Shown: positions 46,250 to 59,404, counted from the first letter of the stretch. The stretch: 64,000 bases of DNA from Garcia nutans (GCA_947685225.1 CANTUV010000008.1:39801501-39865500), one strand, 5' to 3'. Made by a program: numbers and translations. Notes: generated by a model not told the origin, from the sequence alone.

Positions 46250-48925
46250 CACTGTGAGGAAGGAGGCGGTTCATAATCAGACAAAGCCCTAAAAAATCAT
46301 CACCGGTTGGAGAAGAGGGCATATTATTCGTCCAATATCCGCTCGAAGAAGAAATATCTAAACCTCTAAGATTTCAAAAATTGGTTCTATCATCGCCTAA
46401 ACAGGGAGGTGGTATATCATGGATAACAGTCCGGGATCCCCTTGATGAAGAGGCATTTGATTCCCTCATGCCCTGAAATTAAAAGTATCGAAAGTCCCGT
46501 GCCTCTTGTTGATACATTTCCTCAAAATAGGCCGCATGTCGACGGCTCGCAACTAATTCTTCCTGAAGCTTCCTATTTTGCTCCTCAAGCATCCGCTATA
46601 AGCCAGAAAAGGAAAGGGTAAATCCATACATTTTCATGCATATATGCAAGCATACATCATTATGGGATAAGAATGATTGACCAGGTAACTCAGATCAAAG
46701 CTCTGCGAATTAGATGGCACATCTAAATGAGAAGGGGCAAATGGAGAAAACTATCACTGTATTGGGGTATCATACAGAGGGATAGCCCCATAGTCAGAGG
46801 AACGGGTAACCTACAATGATCATATAAATAATCATAATAGATAAACGAACAGACAATTGTAATGACAAAGTGATAGCTACTTGGAAAGTACCAGCCCCAG
46901 AATTGCCATGGGATTGAGAAGAAGGCTCCTACTCATCTTCTTCCTCATCCTCATCCTCTTCCTCATATTCTTCATCTTCTCCTCGCTCTGCTTCTATTTC
47001 TTCTTCACCTCCAGACAGCCCATGGACACTAGCAGGTGACACTTCAAAACTTAGCAGATGATCCTGGATAAATTGAGCATATGACACGTCTGGTAAGAGT
47101 GGGAAGTCATGAACATCGAAACCATTACGGGAATGACTCCAAAAGGGCTCCGGCATTGCTATAGTGTTCAGAACAAATGATGGAATATCAACTGGTACTC
47201 TGTGCCGGTTAGGTCTAAGGAACCAGTCATGTACTCTCTCGCCTAGAAACCACCCACAAGAGACCGGGCCAGCAATAATTCCACGAGTTGTGCAAAGGCA
47301 TTGCATCAGTCATGCATCTAATCCAGCCATTTTTCTCTTCGGCTCTCCACCAAGTTGTATCCACCTGCAGAAAAGCAAACCGGTAATTTATCTTTTATCA
47401 TAGGTTTGATAGTAATATTAACATTTTTCTTACTTGATCCCAAGTCAGACGACTCAAGTGGTAATGGTGAGAGCGCACATAGTGACTCCCGGACACTTCC
47501 CTGCGACCCGACAACCAAACACCCAATCTTGGAAAATTGACTCGTGGCTGTGTAATGTTTGGAACCCTCACTAAGTTATGCTCGTATGCCTAGACCTATA
47601 CATGAAAGAGAAAATCAAGCCTATGCACATGCATTGTGTGGATCAATAATTTTAAAGGAAGTAGCACCTCAGCAATGGCTGCGAAACCAATAAAGGATCT
47701 TTTCTTCCTACAGAGCACATCAAAACCGTGATAAATACAAGCTAGACCATCTTCCCCCCATGCATAAGAAGATATGTGATCCAAGTCAGAAAGGGCGCAC
47801 AACACAGATAAGTGAATGGCAGACTCGGTACTACCCAAAATGGTTGCCCCCAACAAATATAATAAAAATCCCCGAGTATATTATTTTTTTCCTCTCATCC
47901 GGCACGGGTCGAGTGTACTTTACCCAATACTCTCGGATGAGCTCATATCAAATCTTATACGACCTCCTATATTGGGGCTTGACACCGATCAACTGTTGAA
48001 TTTCTTCTTCTTTCAAAATATTGCTGGTCAAAGGGATGGGGGTTCCATCACATCGGAGGTCGGTTATAGCAGCAAAGTCAACCGGACCAATTGTCATCTC
48101 TCCAATGGGCAAATGAAAAGTATGAGTTGTGTTCAACTATCATTCTGCAAGCGCCTGGATCACGCTCCAATCTATTTGATAGCCCCGTGCTAGTAATTAC
48201 AAAACAAAGTCCTCAAAACCACTTTCCCGCACCATTCTCTTTATTGCAGGCGAGGCCTAGTCATACCACTTACGGGCCTTGTGAATATTTCCCCCCACTT
48301 TAATATCGCAACCATCATGCTGCCCAAATATAGGTAAGTCCAGGTAAGTACACGTAATTTTCTTCACACACTTTTGAAAAAAGTATAACTACAATAATAA
48401 ATAAATAAAAAGTAATAATAGTAACATAAAATAGTAAATAATATAGAATATATTAAATAATAAAAAATAAAATAATTTTGTATAAATATATAAAGCAATA
48501 TATTTATGTATAAATAATATAAAATAATAAAAATAAAAATAAAAAAGGACACAAACAAATAATTTCTCGCACAACAGTTATATGTGTCTCATTCTTATAC
48601 AATTATTTTAGTACATCATAAGTTTCATGCGTAAATTTGTAGATTTTGTTATACAAATAAATTCTGCTACATAGACATTTTTGTATATTAACTTCCATAC
48701 TTATTCTTGTATAATCTACATGAACATGATTACACTAACAAATCTTGCAATAAATTACTTATATGTATGGAAAAGTACCACGTACCGATGTTTTATCTTT
48801 GAACTCCGATGGATATGCATGCCGGGTAATAACGGAATTTGCACAACTTCGTTGTCTCGAAGGTAAGAAATTAATTCATTATTTGATCGAGTCCTATGCT
48901 TTGAAGAGTGTCGGACGCTTGCCAT
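46250..48925 (-). pseudogene. Antisense PMD gene of element C, multi-exon
   Basis: Same organisation as in A. ATG at 48925 (MASVRHSSKHRTRSNN), with exon 1 to about 48786. Exon 2 (48319-47668) has HTFHLPIGEMTIGPVDF and the CALSDLDHISSYAWGEDGLACIYHGFD block. Exon 3 (47589-47434) is exactly 52 codons and in phase 0, open and without the deletion seen in A. The exon 4 region has CGWFLGERVHDWFLRPNRH and ends in a long acidic run (EEEDEDEEEDE) near 46929. Further C-terminal exons reach about 46250. Broken by several stops in exon 2 and a shift before the CGWFLGERV block. Exon 1 is divergent from A, but the intron sites are shared. Confidence 0.78.
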
Positions 48926-49000
48926 GGTAAGTGCTTGAGCTTAATTGAAATATTCTGTGTGATAGTATTTAGTTTGCAAGAAGAGAAATAGCACAACCTC

Positions 49001-49006
49001 TTTATA
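49001..49006 (-). promoter_or_regulatory. TATA box of the element C antisense PMD gene
   Basis: TTCTTTATAAAGAGG on the minus strand, about 77 bases before the ATG at 48925; the same box and context as in element A. Confidence 0.6.
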
Positions 49007-49297
49007 AAGAATGAAATGTATAAAAGCCAAAAAAAATCAAATCAAATAAAAAGGGGACAAGTTCACGTGTTATTGCCATTTATTATAGATTTCTTTATGT
49101 AAAGTCATTTAACTTTAGTTAGTCAAAATTGTCTACTTCATCTTTTATCTATTTCAATAATGTGCAAAGTATTGCGTTATGAGTACAGATAATTTCAATA
49201 GATATTTATTACATCCAAAAAATAATAATAATAAATAATAATAACTTAATATTTACAAAATATTTTACTTACTTTAATTTATTTTTGTAGGTATCTC

Positions 49298-49506
49298 GGG
49301 TCCAGAACTCAAGTCTTTTCTAAGTTTAGAACTCGAATTGGGTTCTGAACCCAAATCATCTCGGGTCCGAAATCCAAGTCTTTTCCGAGTCTAAAACTTG
49401 AATCGGATCCAAAACCCAAACCATCTCAAGTCCAGAACCCAAGTCTTTTCCTAGTTCAGAACTCAAACCGGGTCCAGAACTTAAACGATCTCTGGTTCAG
49501 AACCTA
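49298..49506 (+). repeat. Degenerate CCAGA mini-hairpin array (element C)
   Basis: Same unit type as 21153-21751: GGGT-CCAGA-ACTC, GGGT-TCTGA-ACCC and so on, about ten units with more mismatched arms. It stops at 49506, where the LTR of element B begins. Confidence 0.7.
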
Positions 49507-50576
49507 TGTCACATCCGCCTACCGCAATTATGCAGAGTAGTCACGTGCATAGCGAGAGTAGGGGAAAGGAGAAGATAATTTTTGATAACAGCCCTAGATA
49601 AGGTTGTATGACCAAAGGGACCTAGTTGTAATTTTTAAAAGTTTTGGGGACGTAGATGTAATTTTAAAAAAGTTGCACCGGATGTTCTTAATAGTGCATA
49701 TAACAGATTCCAAAAATGGAATGTAGGGAAAAATCGGATCGCAACGACGTGTAACGGTTTTTCCAGGAAATGTCCCGTTAAAGAAAAACGAAGAAATGTT
49801 GACTAAGGGCATTTTGGTCATTATCAATTAAAGTTATACATGAATTTAAGGTAGGAAATAAAAATGTGAGTACGTAGAGAATGGCGAGGGGTTAAATATG
49901 AAACGATCGTCAGTAGAAACGAAGCCGGAGAAAACCCGAGCAAAAAAAAGGACCTAAAGGGAATTTTATAAAAAGTCGAGGGCTTATTGGTAATTTTTCC
50001 AAATGACTTGGAAACCTAAAATAGACCTTATAAATAGAAAGTAGAGGTCGAGAGGATCAAAACTATATGTAGTTTGACTCGTGGAACTATACGGTTTAAA
50101 AGATATGACCGATTAATCGCCGGAACGTAATGTGGCTCGGTTTCGTGTCGGGACCGGATGGGTAACCCGGGACAACTTTATGAGATCCAATGGGAAGAGG
50201 GACAAGTGGAAAGAAGTAAAGGAAAAGAAAACTAATAAAAATCTAATGTTGGCCAATCAAAAGAAAGCATTTAGCATGTGTAATAAATGTGTAATAAATG
50301 AAGAAAGAGAAAAGGTGGACAAGTGGTCTTAAAGGGTTCAACCAACACATAAGGTGATCATCATTTCCTTTGTATATAAATATATGTGAAATGAAGAACC
50401 AATTTCTCTCTTTTCCACTTACAAATTTCGGCCAACAAAGGGAAACACCAAAGGACTTCCAAGTTTCTCCAAATCATAATTATCTTATAAAGCTCTAAAC
50501 CATTTTCTTAAATCCTAAAACCAAATATATTTTCTAAAATATCAAAAAATCCTAATTCTCCCAAAATTAATACGGT

Positions 50577-50867
50577 AAACCCTAGTTTTCCTAAACCCTA
50601 ATCCTTAAAACCTTATAAACCTAAACATTCAAACTCAATACAGTGAATCCAAAACAACAATCCAGTAACCAAGAACTATAAACCTAATGTCTTAAGATTC
50701 TAAAACCCTAATTTCATAATGTTACCCCTAAACCCTAATTTGATTCATGAAACCCTAATCCATTCTAATTTTCCAAAACCTTTACAGTAGCCTAAACAAA
50801 TAACAAATAAAATCCCAAAACCCTAAATGTTAATTAAAGAACTTTAAATAGAAACAATAAACCCTAA
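50577..50867 (+). promoter_or_regulatory. Telobox-like AAACCCTAA cluster in the B LTR
   Basis: About six exact AAACCCTAA motifs and one AAACCCTAG, at the same relative place as in A and C. Confidence 0.6.
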
Positions 50868-51086
50868 TTTGTACCTTTACTTGCTTTATTTTTAGATTTA
50901 ATTATGTAGTTTATTATATGCTTTGATGGTTGATTTATTTAATTTCAATGCTTGATTTATTTAATTTATCATGGATGAATGTTTATTATATATTTTGATT
51001 GATGTTTAATATCTTTGATGAATGATTTATTTATGATGAATGGTTATTTACTTTTATTGATTTATTTTAATTTCCAAATGTTGTAA

Positions 51087-51254
51087 GAGGTATGTTTCCA
51101 CTTTGTGGGTACCTCATTAATTAAGTTCTATGTAATTTAAATTGATTTTATATTTTGAACCAATGTAAAGGACATGTTTCTACCTTTTGGTGGGTGTCCT
51201 ATTTAGCTTAGACATGGATGATGTAAGGGCATATTTACATCTTCGGATGGTTGT
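51087..51254 (+). repeat. Stem-loop run in the B LTR
   Basis: GAGGTA/TACCTC (51087-51115), GGACA/TGTCC (51170-51199) and a decayed third copy, in the same order as in C. Confidence 0.7.
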
Positions 51255-51565
51255 CCATTTATTTGCTTTGTTTGGACATTGCTTTGATTTTAATATAATG
51301 ATGCTTTATTTCAATTATTGTGTGTAATATGGATAATATTGTTATACTTAAGAATTTTATAATATTAAGACCTGCTGGAAGTGCTGGGCCATTTCTCACC
51401 TTCCCCACACGTACCCAACTTTTTGAACCCATTAGGGGGTTGGGGATTCCTTAGGAATCGAGTCATCCACCCCTTTCTTTTTCCTGACCTGTCCGGGTGG
51501 CGACTCCATTTTCTCCGGACTTAGGTCTGTGTTCTCTAAGGCCCCGAGCCTAAACAGTGTCGAAG

Positions 51566-51583
51566 TGGCGACTCCACTGGGGA
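51566..51583 (+). other. Primer-binding site of element B (probably tRNA-Arg)
   Basis: TGGCGACTCCACTGGGGA, a longer and better match than in element C. Confidence 0.8.
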
Positions 51584-52752
51584 TAAGAGAAGTTGATTCC
51601 GTTGGTCTTTTTATTATTCTATTCTTTCTTATAATGATATAATCCATTGCATCATATTAGATTGCATCGTGTGCATGAGTTAGGACACTCGTGTTACCCG
51701 TGTTGTGTTATGTAAGGGATACCATACTTTCACTCAAGGTATGGAGATCGAGCATGGCATAACCACTCATAGCCTCGTACCATTTGGTATATACTTGCTA
51801 TGGGAACCTAAGCCTTTTAACCCAAAGACTAAAGCTCATGTAATTGGCCTAGTTACTTTCCTTATGTTTTCCCCCAAATGCATGTTGTTTGACTATGGTT
51901 AATTTATCTTGGTTTAAATCATGGCTTATTTGGTTTGTTCTTTTTTTAATATGACCTAAGTACATTATAAGCTCAAAATAAATTTTCCTTTAAAGTCCAA
52001 AAGACCGAAACTATTTTTAAAACGTTTCAAGAGGGTCTTTGGACATAAAACTTTTCTAAAAATAAATCTAAAATTCTTTTGCTCATAACCCAAATACAAA
52101 GCCCAAAATATGTTTTTTCTAAAATCTTTTTACAATGGGCTTAGAAACAAAATTATTTTCTTCCAACCTTTTCTTACAAAGAGCTTGCAAAATTATTTAG
52201 GTCAATTGCGAAATACCAAAAATCAATTGTGAGCCTAGTTTATACTAAGAGTTATTAATCATGGGCTTGTTTTTTGCATGAATCATTAGTTACTTTTTCA
52301 AGTGAGAAATCTATTTATAATAAACCTCTTAATTTAGTTTTAATCCAATATAGCATAAAAGCTACATTAGTTGGTTGAATGGATTAAAACCTAATTAATG
52401 GGAATTATCATAAACTGATTTTGATTTTCGAAAATATAACTATTGGTTTAAACGTCCGAGGGAAATATTCGAAAACAAGGTACCCCATGTTGGTATTTTG
52501 TTAACCATATACCTAGGAAAAGAGACTCGCCATTCGTGTGTGGATGTTATAAGGTTGGAAGGAACATCCTAATTATCTTTCTTTGTTGATTGTTTGTGTA
52601 TTCATGCATACATGCATACATTTGCATCTCATATCATTAATCCTCTCTAGCTCACAGCCCTGGATTACGACAGTTCAAAAGCTTACGAAAATCCAACCTA
52701 TGCCGGAAGTGAAGAATCTAGTAACTACTCAATCACTTGCTCACCAAAAGCA
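51584..52752 (+). other. 5' leader of element B
   Basis: About 1.2 kb, non-coding, collinear with the C leader but with an extra segment at 51820-52300. No open frame that I would call. Confidence 0.75.
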
Positions 52753-54473
52753 ATGGAACCCGAACAAATTCAAAGAATGCTGAATGATGCCCTCAATGCC
52801 ATGATGGAAGAAATAAAAGAGGCCTTAGCTGAGACCATGAAGAACCAATTGGCTGCGATTTTAGGAAATCATGCCGAAGCATCTGCTAGCACTAAGAAGC
52901 CAAAGGACAAAGGGAAGACTAAAGTTGGTGAAGTGATTTTTGATGATGATAAGGTGATCATTGATGATGATGATGATTGGGTCCAATACTTCCAAGATCC
53001 TCAAGACAAGAAGAAAGAACCGAAGATTGTTGAAAGATCAACTATGGAGAAAACCGAGACTTCTGATGTTGAAAAGATGATTGCGGACTTAGAAAAGAAG
53101 TTTGAGAAGAAACTGAAAACTGAAGAAATGTCCGAAGTTGACAAATTATTTGAGCTAGATGAAGAAGTTCTGTACAAGTTCAAGATGCCATCTTTTGCGA
53201 AGTTTGATGGAACCGAAAATCCTCATCTCCATGTGAAACAGTATATCACTGCTATGCAGTCTGCCCGAGCTACTAAGGCTCAAACTCTAAGGTACTTTAT
53301 GCTCTCATTGGACCCTGTTGTCCAAAATTGGTTCAATACCTTAGATGATGGAACACAAAAGAGTTGGATTTGCTATACAAGGCCTTCATCCAACAATATG
53401 GATACAATGTCGAGATGGAAGTTACCTTAATGAAAGTGGAGTCCATTAGACAAAGGCCAAATGATAATTTTGTGGACTATGTGAAAAGATGGAGAAATAA
53501 GGCCGCTTTGCTCAAGAAAAGGCCTGATGAATCTGATCAAATAAGGATGATTATGAGAGGGGTGTTACCTAGTCTTCGTGAAAGGATGTCTCATACACTC
53601 ATCCGTGATTTCAAAGATCTTCTTCAAGCTGGTCTGCAAATTGAAGAATGGGAAAGAGAGAAGAACCATTTTTCAACAAGAAGGAACGAGAAAGGAAACT
53701 ATCAGTCTGGTAGCCAAAGCATGCAAAAGGTGGTTGGTGTTAATGCTACTAACCAAGGAACAAGGAGGTAGTTTTCGGACTTAGGAAAACCAATGTCCTG
53801 GGTTCTGAATAAGCTTCAAAGAAAGGGATTGTTACAACCCTTAAATCCTCGCCCTTTGCCTAACCCTCTCCCACCTAACTTTGACACTAAAGCATTTTGT
53901 CAATTTCATCAAATGCAAGGGCATGACACGGATAGATGTGTGAGGTTGAGACATGATATCCAAAATTTAATTGATAGTGGAAAGCTGCCCGAGCCCAACA
54001 AGCCAAACACCAAAGACAATCCATTACCAAAGTTTAATAGAGTACTACCACCGGCAACCTTCATGATTAAAGGGGGTTTGCATGAAGATTTTGTCATGTC
54101 TTCTTTCCAAGATGTGGGTGGAGAAGCGACCAAAGAAGAAGAGGTATTTGGCGAAATTAAACAAGCTATGGTGGGTATAGAAGTAGCAATTTGTGTTGTC
54201 AATGGGTTTTGGGATTCAAGCGATAGTGATGATGATCTTGTGTCCAAGAAGGAGGAATGGACTTGGTCCGAGCCCGAAGAAGATGAAGTAATGAATACTA
54301 GATCCAGTAAGCCTTATGCAAGGCCACCACCTAAGGAGGTAGAAATTAATAAGGGAAAGAAAGTTGAAGTAGGGAATAAAGAAGAGGAAGATGATACTGT
54401 GCTCAAGAAATTGAAAAGAACCCAAGCAAGTGTTAGCATTTGGGACTTATTGGCTACTTCTAAAAAGCACTGA
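52753..54473 (+). pseudogene. gag: Tat-type Gag of element B (broken)
   Basis: Starts MEPEQIQRMLNDALNAMMEE. An acidic, Lys-rich N-terminal region with likely coiled-coil is followed by the capsid (FAKFDGTENPHLHVKQYI, VQNWFNTL). A frameshift near 53360 moves the frame, after which YVKRWRNKAALLKKRPDE continues. A TAG at 53769-53771 breaks it, then PMSWVLNKLQRKGLLQP and the FCQFHQMQGHDTDRC zinc finger follow. The frame ends at a TGA (54471-54473) that looks like a former CGA, so gag and pol were probably one polyprotein. Inactive as it stands. Confidence 0.9.
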
Positions 54474-57400
54474 GAAACTATGGCCAAGGCCTTAGCTATC
54501 ATGCCAATTTCTACCTTCACAACACCGGAGGAGCTGATCCACTTCATAAATATTGGAGGAGTAATGAAATGTGAAGATGTTCAAGAGAAGAGTGAAATTG
54601 ATATGGGAGCGGTTTCTTTCTCAGATGCAGATTTACCAGAGGATGGGAGAGATCACATTCGCCCTCTCTTTATCAAAATAGAAATCAAAGGGAAAAGGAC
54701 TCCATGTGTAATGGTCGATGATGGGTCCGCCATAAATGTTTGTCCACTTAAAATATTGCCAAAGCTAGCCATGTCAACAAGGGATCTAAACCCGACCGAG
54801 GTAACCATTCAGGCTTATGACAACACTAAGAGACATGCCGAAGGAAATTTCAAAGCTGCTGTCAAGGTTGGTCCAATTGAATCTATTGTCGAATTTGTTG
54901 TTTTGGACATACCTGTTACCTTCACCTTGCTCTTGGGATGATCATGGTTTCATCCTCTTGGTGGAGTTCCTTCCACCCTTCATCAAAAGATCAAGTTCCC
55001 TAATGGAGATGAGACAGTGGTCATCGAGGCCGAAGATAATGAGGTTGTTAACGCTCTAATGATTGAGAGGACTCTCAATGGTTTCCAAATAGCTGCAATT
55101 TCTGATAATGAAGTAATGGATTCCAAAGTCTTGAATATGATGAAGAGCATGAACTACCTTCCTGGAGCTGGTCTTGGAAAGGGTAAGGCCGGTTTGAAAA
55201 AGCTGCCAGATTTTAGAACTCAAACTTCCAAGAAGCGGTTGGGATATGATGAAGCCAACAATGTCCAGCCAAAGAAGAATGAGAAGATGAGCTTCCCGCC
55301 ACTTGAAGAGATCTTTGTCAAAGCTCTAGACATGGGACCACTCCAAGGAAAGCCCAAGCCAATCATGTTCATGGGAAAGTTGATCCCAGGTTTTGAAATT
55401 TTTGCAGATGTTGCCAAGCTAGTGAAGCAAGTGAAGAAAGAACTCACCCTACCAACCAACAAAGAATCCAATCCGGAAGAGAAGAAAGAAGCTGTCTTGA
55501 AAGCCGAGAAGACTCCGGAGGAGATTGCTGCCCTGGTTGAAGAGAAGTTTGAAGACATCCTGCCTTATGATTTTGAGAACAATGATTTTGATTTTAATTT
55601 GTCTGCTTTGTATGAGGATGATGATGTTTTCTTTTCCAAAATGAGTGCAATAAAGTCTGATTTTGCTTACTTGTGTGATGTTTCTCCTGATGGTTGCATA
55701 CATTCAAATAGTAGTTACATGAGCATCTTTAATATTAATTCTGTTAACACACAATCATTAAATTTGGGAATAATTGAAAATCCTAAAAACATTTGCATAG
55801 CATCCGACCTTACTCCTGATGAGGGAGAGAGATTTGAAAAAATATTCAAAAAATATGAAGAAGTATTTGCTTGGTCTTATGAGGATATGCCTGGTATAGA
55901 TCGAGACATAGCCGAACATCTTATTCCTACTTATAGTCATATGAAACCTATCAAACAAAAGCTTAGGCGATTAAGACCTGAGTGGGCGGAATTGGTTAAA
56001 GAAGAGGTCACTAAACAAATACAAGTGAAGTTCCTTGAAGTGATAGAGTATCCAGATTGGCTAGCCAACATAGTACCCGTGCCAAAGAAAGATGGAAGAA
56101 TAAGGGTCTGTGTGGACTATAGAGATTTAAACAAGGCTTCCCCTAAATATGACTTTTCTTTACCTCATACAGATGTTCTCATTGATAGTGCATCCTCTAG
56201 CGTGTTACACTCATTTGTAGATGGATTTTTTGGATACAACCAAGTGTTAATGGCCTAAGAGGATAAAGCCAAAACTACTTTCATTACTACATGGGGTATA
56301 TTTTGTTATAGGATAATGCTGTTCGACTTAAAGAATGCTAAAGCAACCTACCAAAAGATGGCCACCACACTATTTCATGACATGATGCACAAAGAAGTTG
56401 AAGTATATGTTGATGATATGATGGTGAAATCGGACATGAGGGAACAACACTTCCAAAACTTAGAATTATTCTTTGATAGAGCATTGAAATATAAGCTAAG
56501 ATTAAACCTAAAGAAGTGTGTGTTCGGGGTTACCTCAGGCAAATTATTGGGACATGTGATTGGTCCGAATGGCATTGAGATTGATCCTGACAAAGTTAAA
56601 GCAATCAGAGATATGCCAGCCCCGAAGATGGAGAGAGAAGTTCAGGGATTTATTGGTAAATTACAATACATTAGCAGATTCATAGCAAAGCTCACAACAA
56701 TCTGTGAGCATATCTTCAAATTGCTTAAAAAGAATCAGCCAGTCCTATGGAATGAAGAATGTCAAAGGGCTTTTCAACGAATAAAAGAGTATTTGCTGAA
56801 TCCACCTATCTTAAGACCACCTAAACCTGACAAACCTCTATTACTATATTTAGCAGTAGAAGAAGAGTCAATAGGAGCCATGCTAGCCCAAGCAGATGAG
56901 TCAGGGATTGAGCATGTTGTTTACTATTTGAGTAGAAAGCTCCTACCTTATGAAATTAATTATAGTATCATTGAAAAGACCTGTATAGCCATGGTTTGGT
57001 CTTCTAAGAAGTTGCGGCATTACTTTCAATTGTATAGTGTGCAAGCAATTTCCAGGTTGGACCCAATGAACTACTTAAGGGAGACACCCTCTTTGATTGG
57101 AAAATATGGTCAATGGTTAATAATATTAGAAGAATTTGAGATTAAATATGTAACCAGGAAAACAATCAAAGGTAGAGCAGTGGCAGAATTCCTGGCCCAA
57201 CAACCATTACCAAATAGCGAAGAAGTAATCTTGGAATTTTCGGATGAACATTTAAAGGCAATTGAAGTATAACGGTGGAAAATGTATTTTGATGGGGCAG
57301 CAAATAGGAAAGGAGCAGGTTTGGAGGTCATACTAGAATCGCCTGAAGGGGAACTTATCCCTTTAGCCAAAAAGTTGAAATTCAGGACAACCAATAATAT

Positions 57401-57890
57401 GGTGGAATACGAAGCATGTATCTTTGGTTTGGAAACCCTAATGATTATGAAAGTGGATAAGGTGGAAGTTTTTGGCGATTCGTTGCTAGTAGTATCCCAA
57501 GTAAATGGAGAGTGGGAGTTGAAAGAAGAAAAATTAAAACCATACCACCATTACTTGACCATGATGAAGAAGAACTTCAAGGAGTGTAGGTTTATACACC
57601 TATCAAGAGAAGAAAATCATATGGCTGATGCCCTAGCCACATTGGCTTCGGTATGGCAAAATTCTGTCAATTTATTCCTCAAGCCTCTGATTTTGACTAG
57701 TTCATCAACTCCTTACTATGAATATGAGACAATCATGGAAACCGATACAGATCATGACGCGTGGTATGATACTATAAGGCAATTTTTAGAGGAAAGGGAA
57801 TACCCGTCGGGGGCAACAAAGAAAGAAAGAAGGGCCATAAGGCGGTGGTCTTTGCAATACTTCACATTCCATGGAGAGTTATATCAAAGA
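54474..57890 (+). pseudogene. pol: Tat-type pol of element B: protease, RT, RNase H, archaeal-type RNase H (broken)
   Basis: One frame throughout. The protease site reads VDDGSAINVCPL near 54716. TGA at 54939-54941 follows FTLLLG. A G-patch-like stretch (LPGAGLGKG) and a long linker come next. The RT has RVCVDYRDLNKASPK, VDGFFGYNQ, a TAA at 56256-56258, FDLKNAKATYQ and an intact YVDDMMVKS box. The RNase H (PLLLYLAVEEESIGAMLAQ) is followed by a TAA at 57270-57272 before the archaeal-type RNase H (MYFDGAANRKG, NNMVEYEA, GDSLLVVSQ, MADALA, all four catalytic positions kept). A one-base insertion near 57890 shifts the frame into the next segment. Confidence 0.93.
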
Positions 57891-58992
57891 TGGCCTGATA
57901 GGGGTGCATTTGAGATGTTTAAGGAAGCCTGTGGTGGAGCATTTCATGTCAGAAATACATAAGGGAAGTTGCGGTCCGCACATGAGTAGTTTGGCCCTAG
58001 TTAAGAAGATTATTCGACAAGGTTACTACTGGTTGACCATGGAGAGAGATTGTATTGAGTTCATAAAGAAGTGCCAACAATGTCAGATGTATGGTAACTT
58101 GAATCACATGCCTCCTGAAGAATTACATTCTATGTCTTCACCTTGGCCCTTTACCACTTGGGGTATCGACATTATAGGAGAGATACATCCGACAGCCTCA
58201 AACGGCCACCATTTCATTGTAGCAGCAGTAGATTATTTTTCAAAATGGGTCAAAGCCGAATGGGGGCAAGTCAAATGGCTAGATTCATTGAAAAGAACCT
58301 CATCTGCAGATACGGGGTTCCGCACAGTGTGATATCAGACAATGGAGTACAGTTTCAAGGAGCAATTAAGGATTTATTCTCAAAGTACCAAATCCATCAT
58401 CACCGATCCTTTCCTTATAGACCAAAGGCTAATGGTGCAGTAGAAGCAATAAACAAGACAATAAAGCAAATTCTATCCAAGATGACCAAGACGTACAGGG
58501 ATTGGTCAGAGATGCTTCCTTTTGCTTTATGGGGTTATAGAACAAGTGTGCGAACACCTACTGGAATGACACCGTTCTCCTTGGTTTACTGAATGGAAGC
58601 AGTGTTGCCAATTGAAATTGAGATCAAGTCATTAAGAGTAGTCTTGGAAGCTGAGCTGCCTGAAATAGAATGGGTAGTGAGCAGATACACACAGTTAGCT
58701 TTACTAGAAGAGAGAAGGTTAAAGGCACTGTATCATCATACTGTATCAAAAGTAGATAGCTCGGGCCTATAATAGAAGAGTTAAGATCAGAAAACTTAGA
58801 GTCAGGGATTTGGTGTTGAAACAATGTAAGCCTAATGTATATGATCCAAGAGGAAAGTTTAGGCCTAGCTGGGAAGGGGCATATGTTGTGAAACAAGTCG
58901 TGAATAAGGGTGCAGTGAAGTTATCAGACATGGACGAAAATGAGTTTAGTGAGCCAGTAAACATTGACAGGTTGAAGAGGTTTTATGTATAA
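57891..58992 (+). pseudogene. pol: Integrase of element B (broken)
   Basis: Integrase zinc finger (HFMSEIHKGSCGPH, CQQCQ) and first catalytic block WGIDIIGEIHP. A loss of about 16 bases near 58260 removes residues that A has after FSKWV and shifts the frame. The core then gives VISDNGVQF and NGAVEAINK. A TGA (58590-58592) replaces a Gly. A two-base loss near 58740 shifts it again, and the C-terminal part ends at 58992 (VLKQCKPNV...NIDRLKRFYV). Four lesions within 1.1 kb. Same family as A, but independently damaged. Confidence 0.92.
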
Positions 58993-59404
58993 AAAAAAAG
59001 AGAAGAAAAAAGAAAAAAGAGAATAAAAAAAATAAAAAGAGCTCGCTAGGTTGAAAACCAAAAAAGGGCTGCCTAGGCAAAAGTTAGAGCAGTCCGCTAG
59101 TTCCGAAAATCTGAAAGGGCAGGCTAGGCAACAATTAGGGCTAAATGAGAGAAAATTGTCAATTAGAAAACCCGAAAGGGCTAGTTGACAACAAGAGTGA
59201 TCTTGTGTATGCTGGCTTTATGTTGGCTTTATGTTTGGTTGTTCCCCAATTTAATAAAATAGAATTAATGTTAAAATTATTCTATGTGCACTGTTATAAG
59301 TATTTTCTAGATATGGGTGAAATAAATAAACACAATAGCAAAAAGTGATGACAAATTATAAAAGGAAAAGAAGCATCTTTTATTACTTTAATTATTTTTT
59401 CATC
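58993..59404 (+). repeat. Post-pol hairpin cassettes of element B
   Basis: A-rich start, then CTAGG...GGG...CCTAG (59045-59076), CTAG...GGG...CTAG (near 59096-59130) and CAATTAG...CCC/GGG...CTAGTTG (59158-59190): the same series as in A at 14139 and 16472-16566. The remainder is AT-rich and non-coding. Confidence 0.65.

Larger units (their letters stand above)
49507..51565 (+). mobile_element. 5' LTR of Tat-type element B
   Basis: Starts TGTCACATCCGCC, a U3 unlike that of A and C, but from about 50,570 it shares the telobox cluster, the stem-loops and the GTTGGGGATTCCTT block with them. No PPT precedes it and a PBS follows it, so it is a 5' LTR inserted in the C array. The end is uncertain (51556 or just before 51566): about 54 bases found at the C LTR end are missing. 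Confidence 0.78.

Noticed and set aside
48364..48574. Minus-strand I/Y/F-rich frames near 48,400-48,570
   Set aside because: They are AT-rich intron sequence of the antisense PMD gene, read in two shifted frames.
54216..55703. Minus-strand frames opposite B gag-pol
   Set aside because: They mirror the coding strand of gag-pol, and the Ser/Phe-rich composition comes from complementing Lys/Glu-rich codons.
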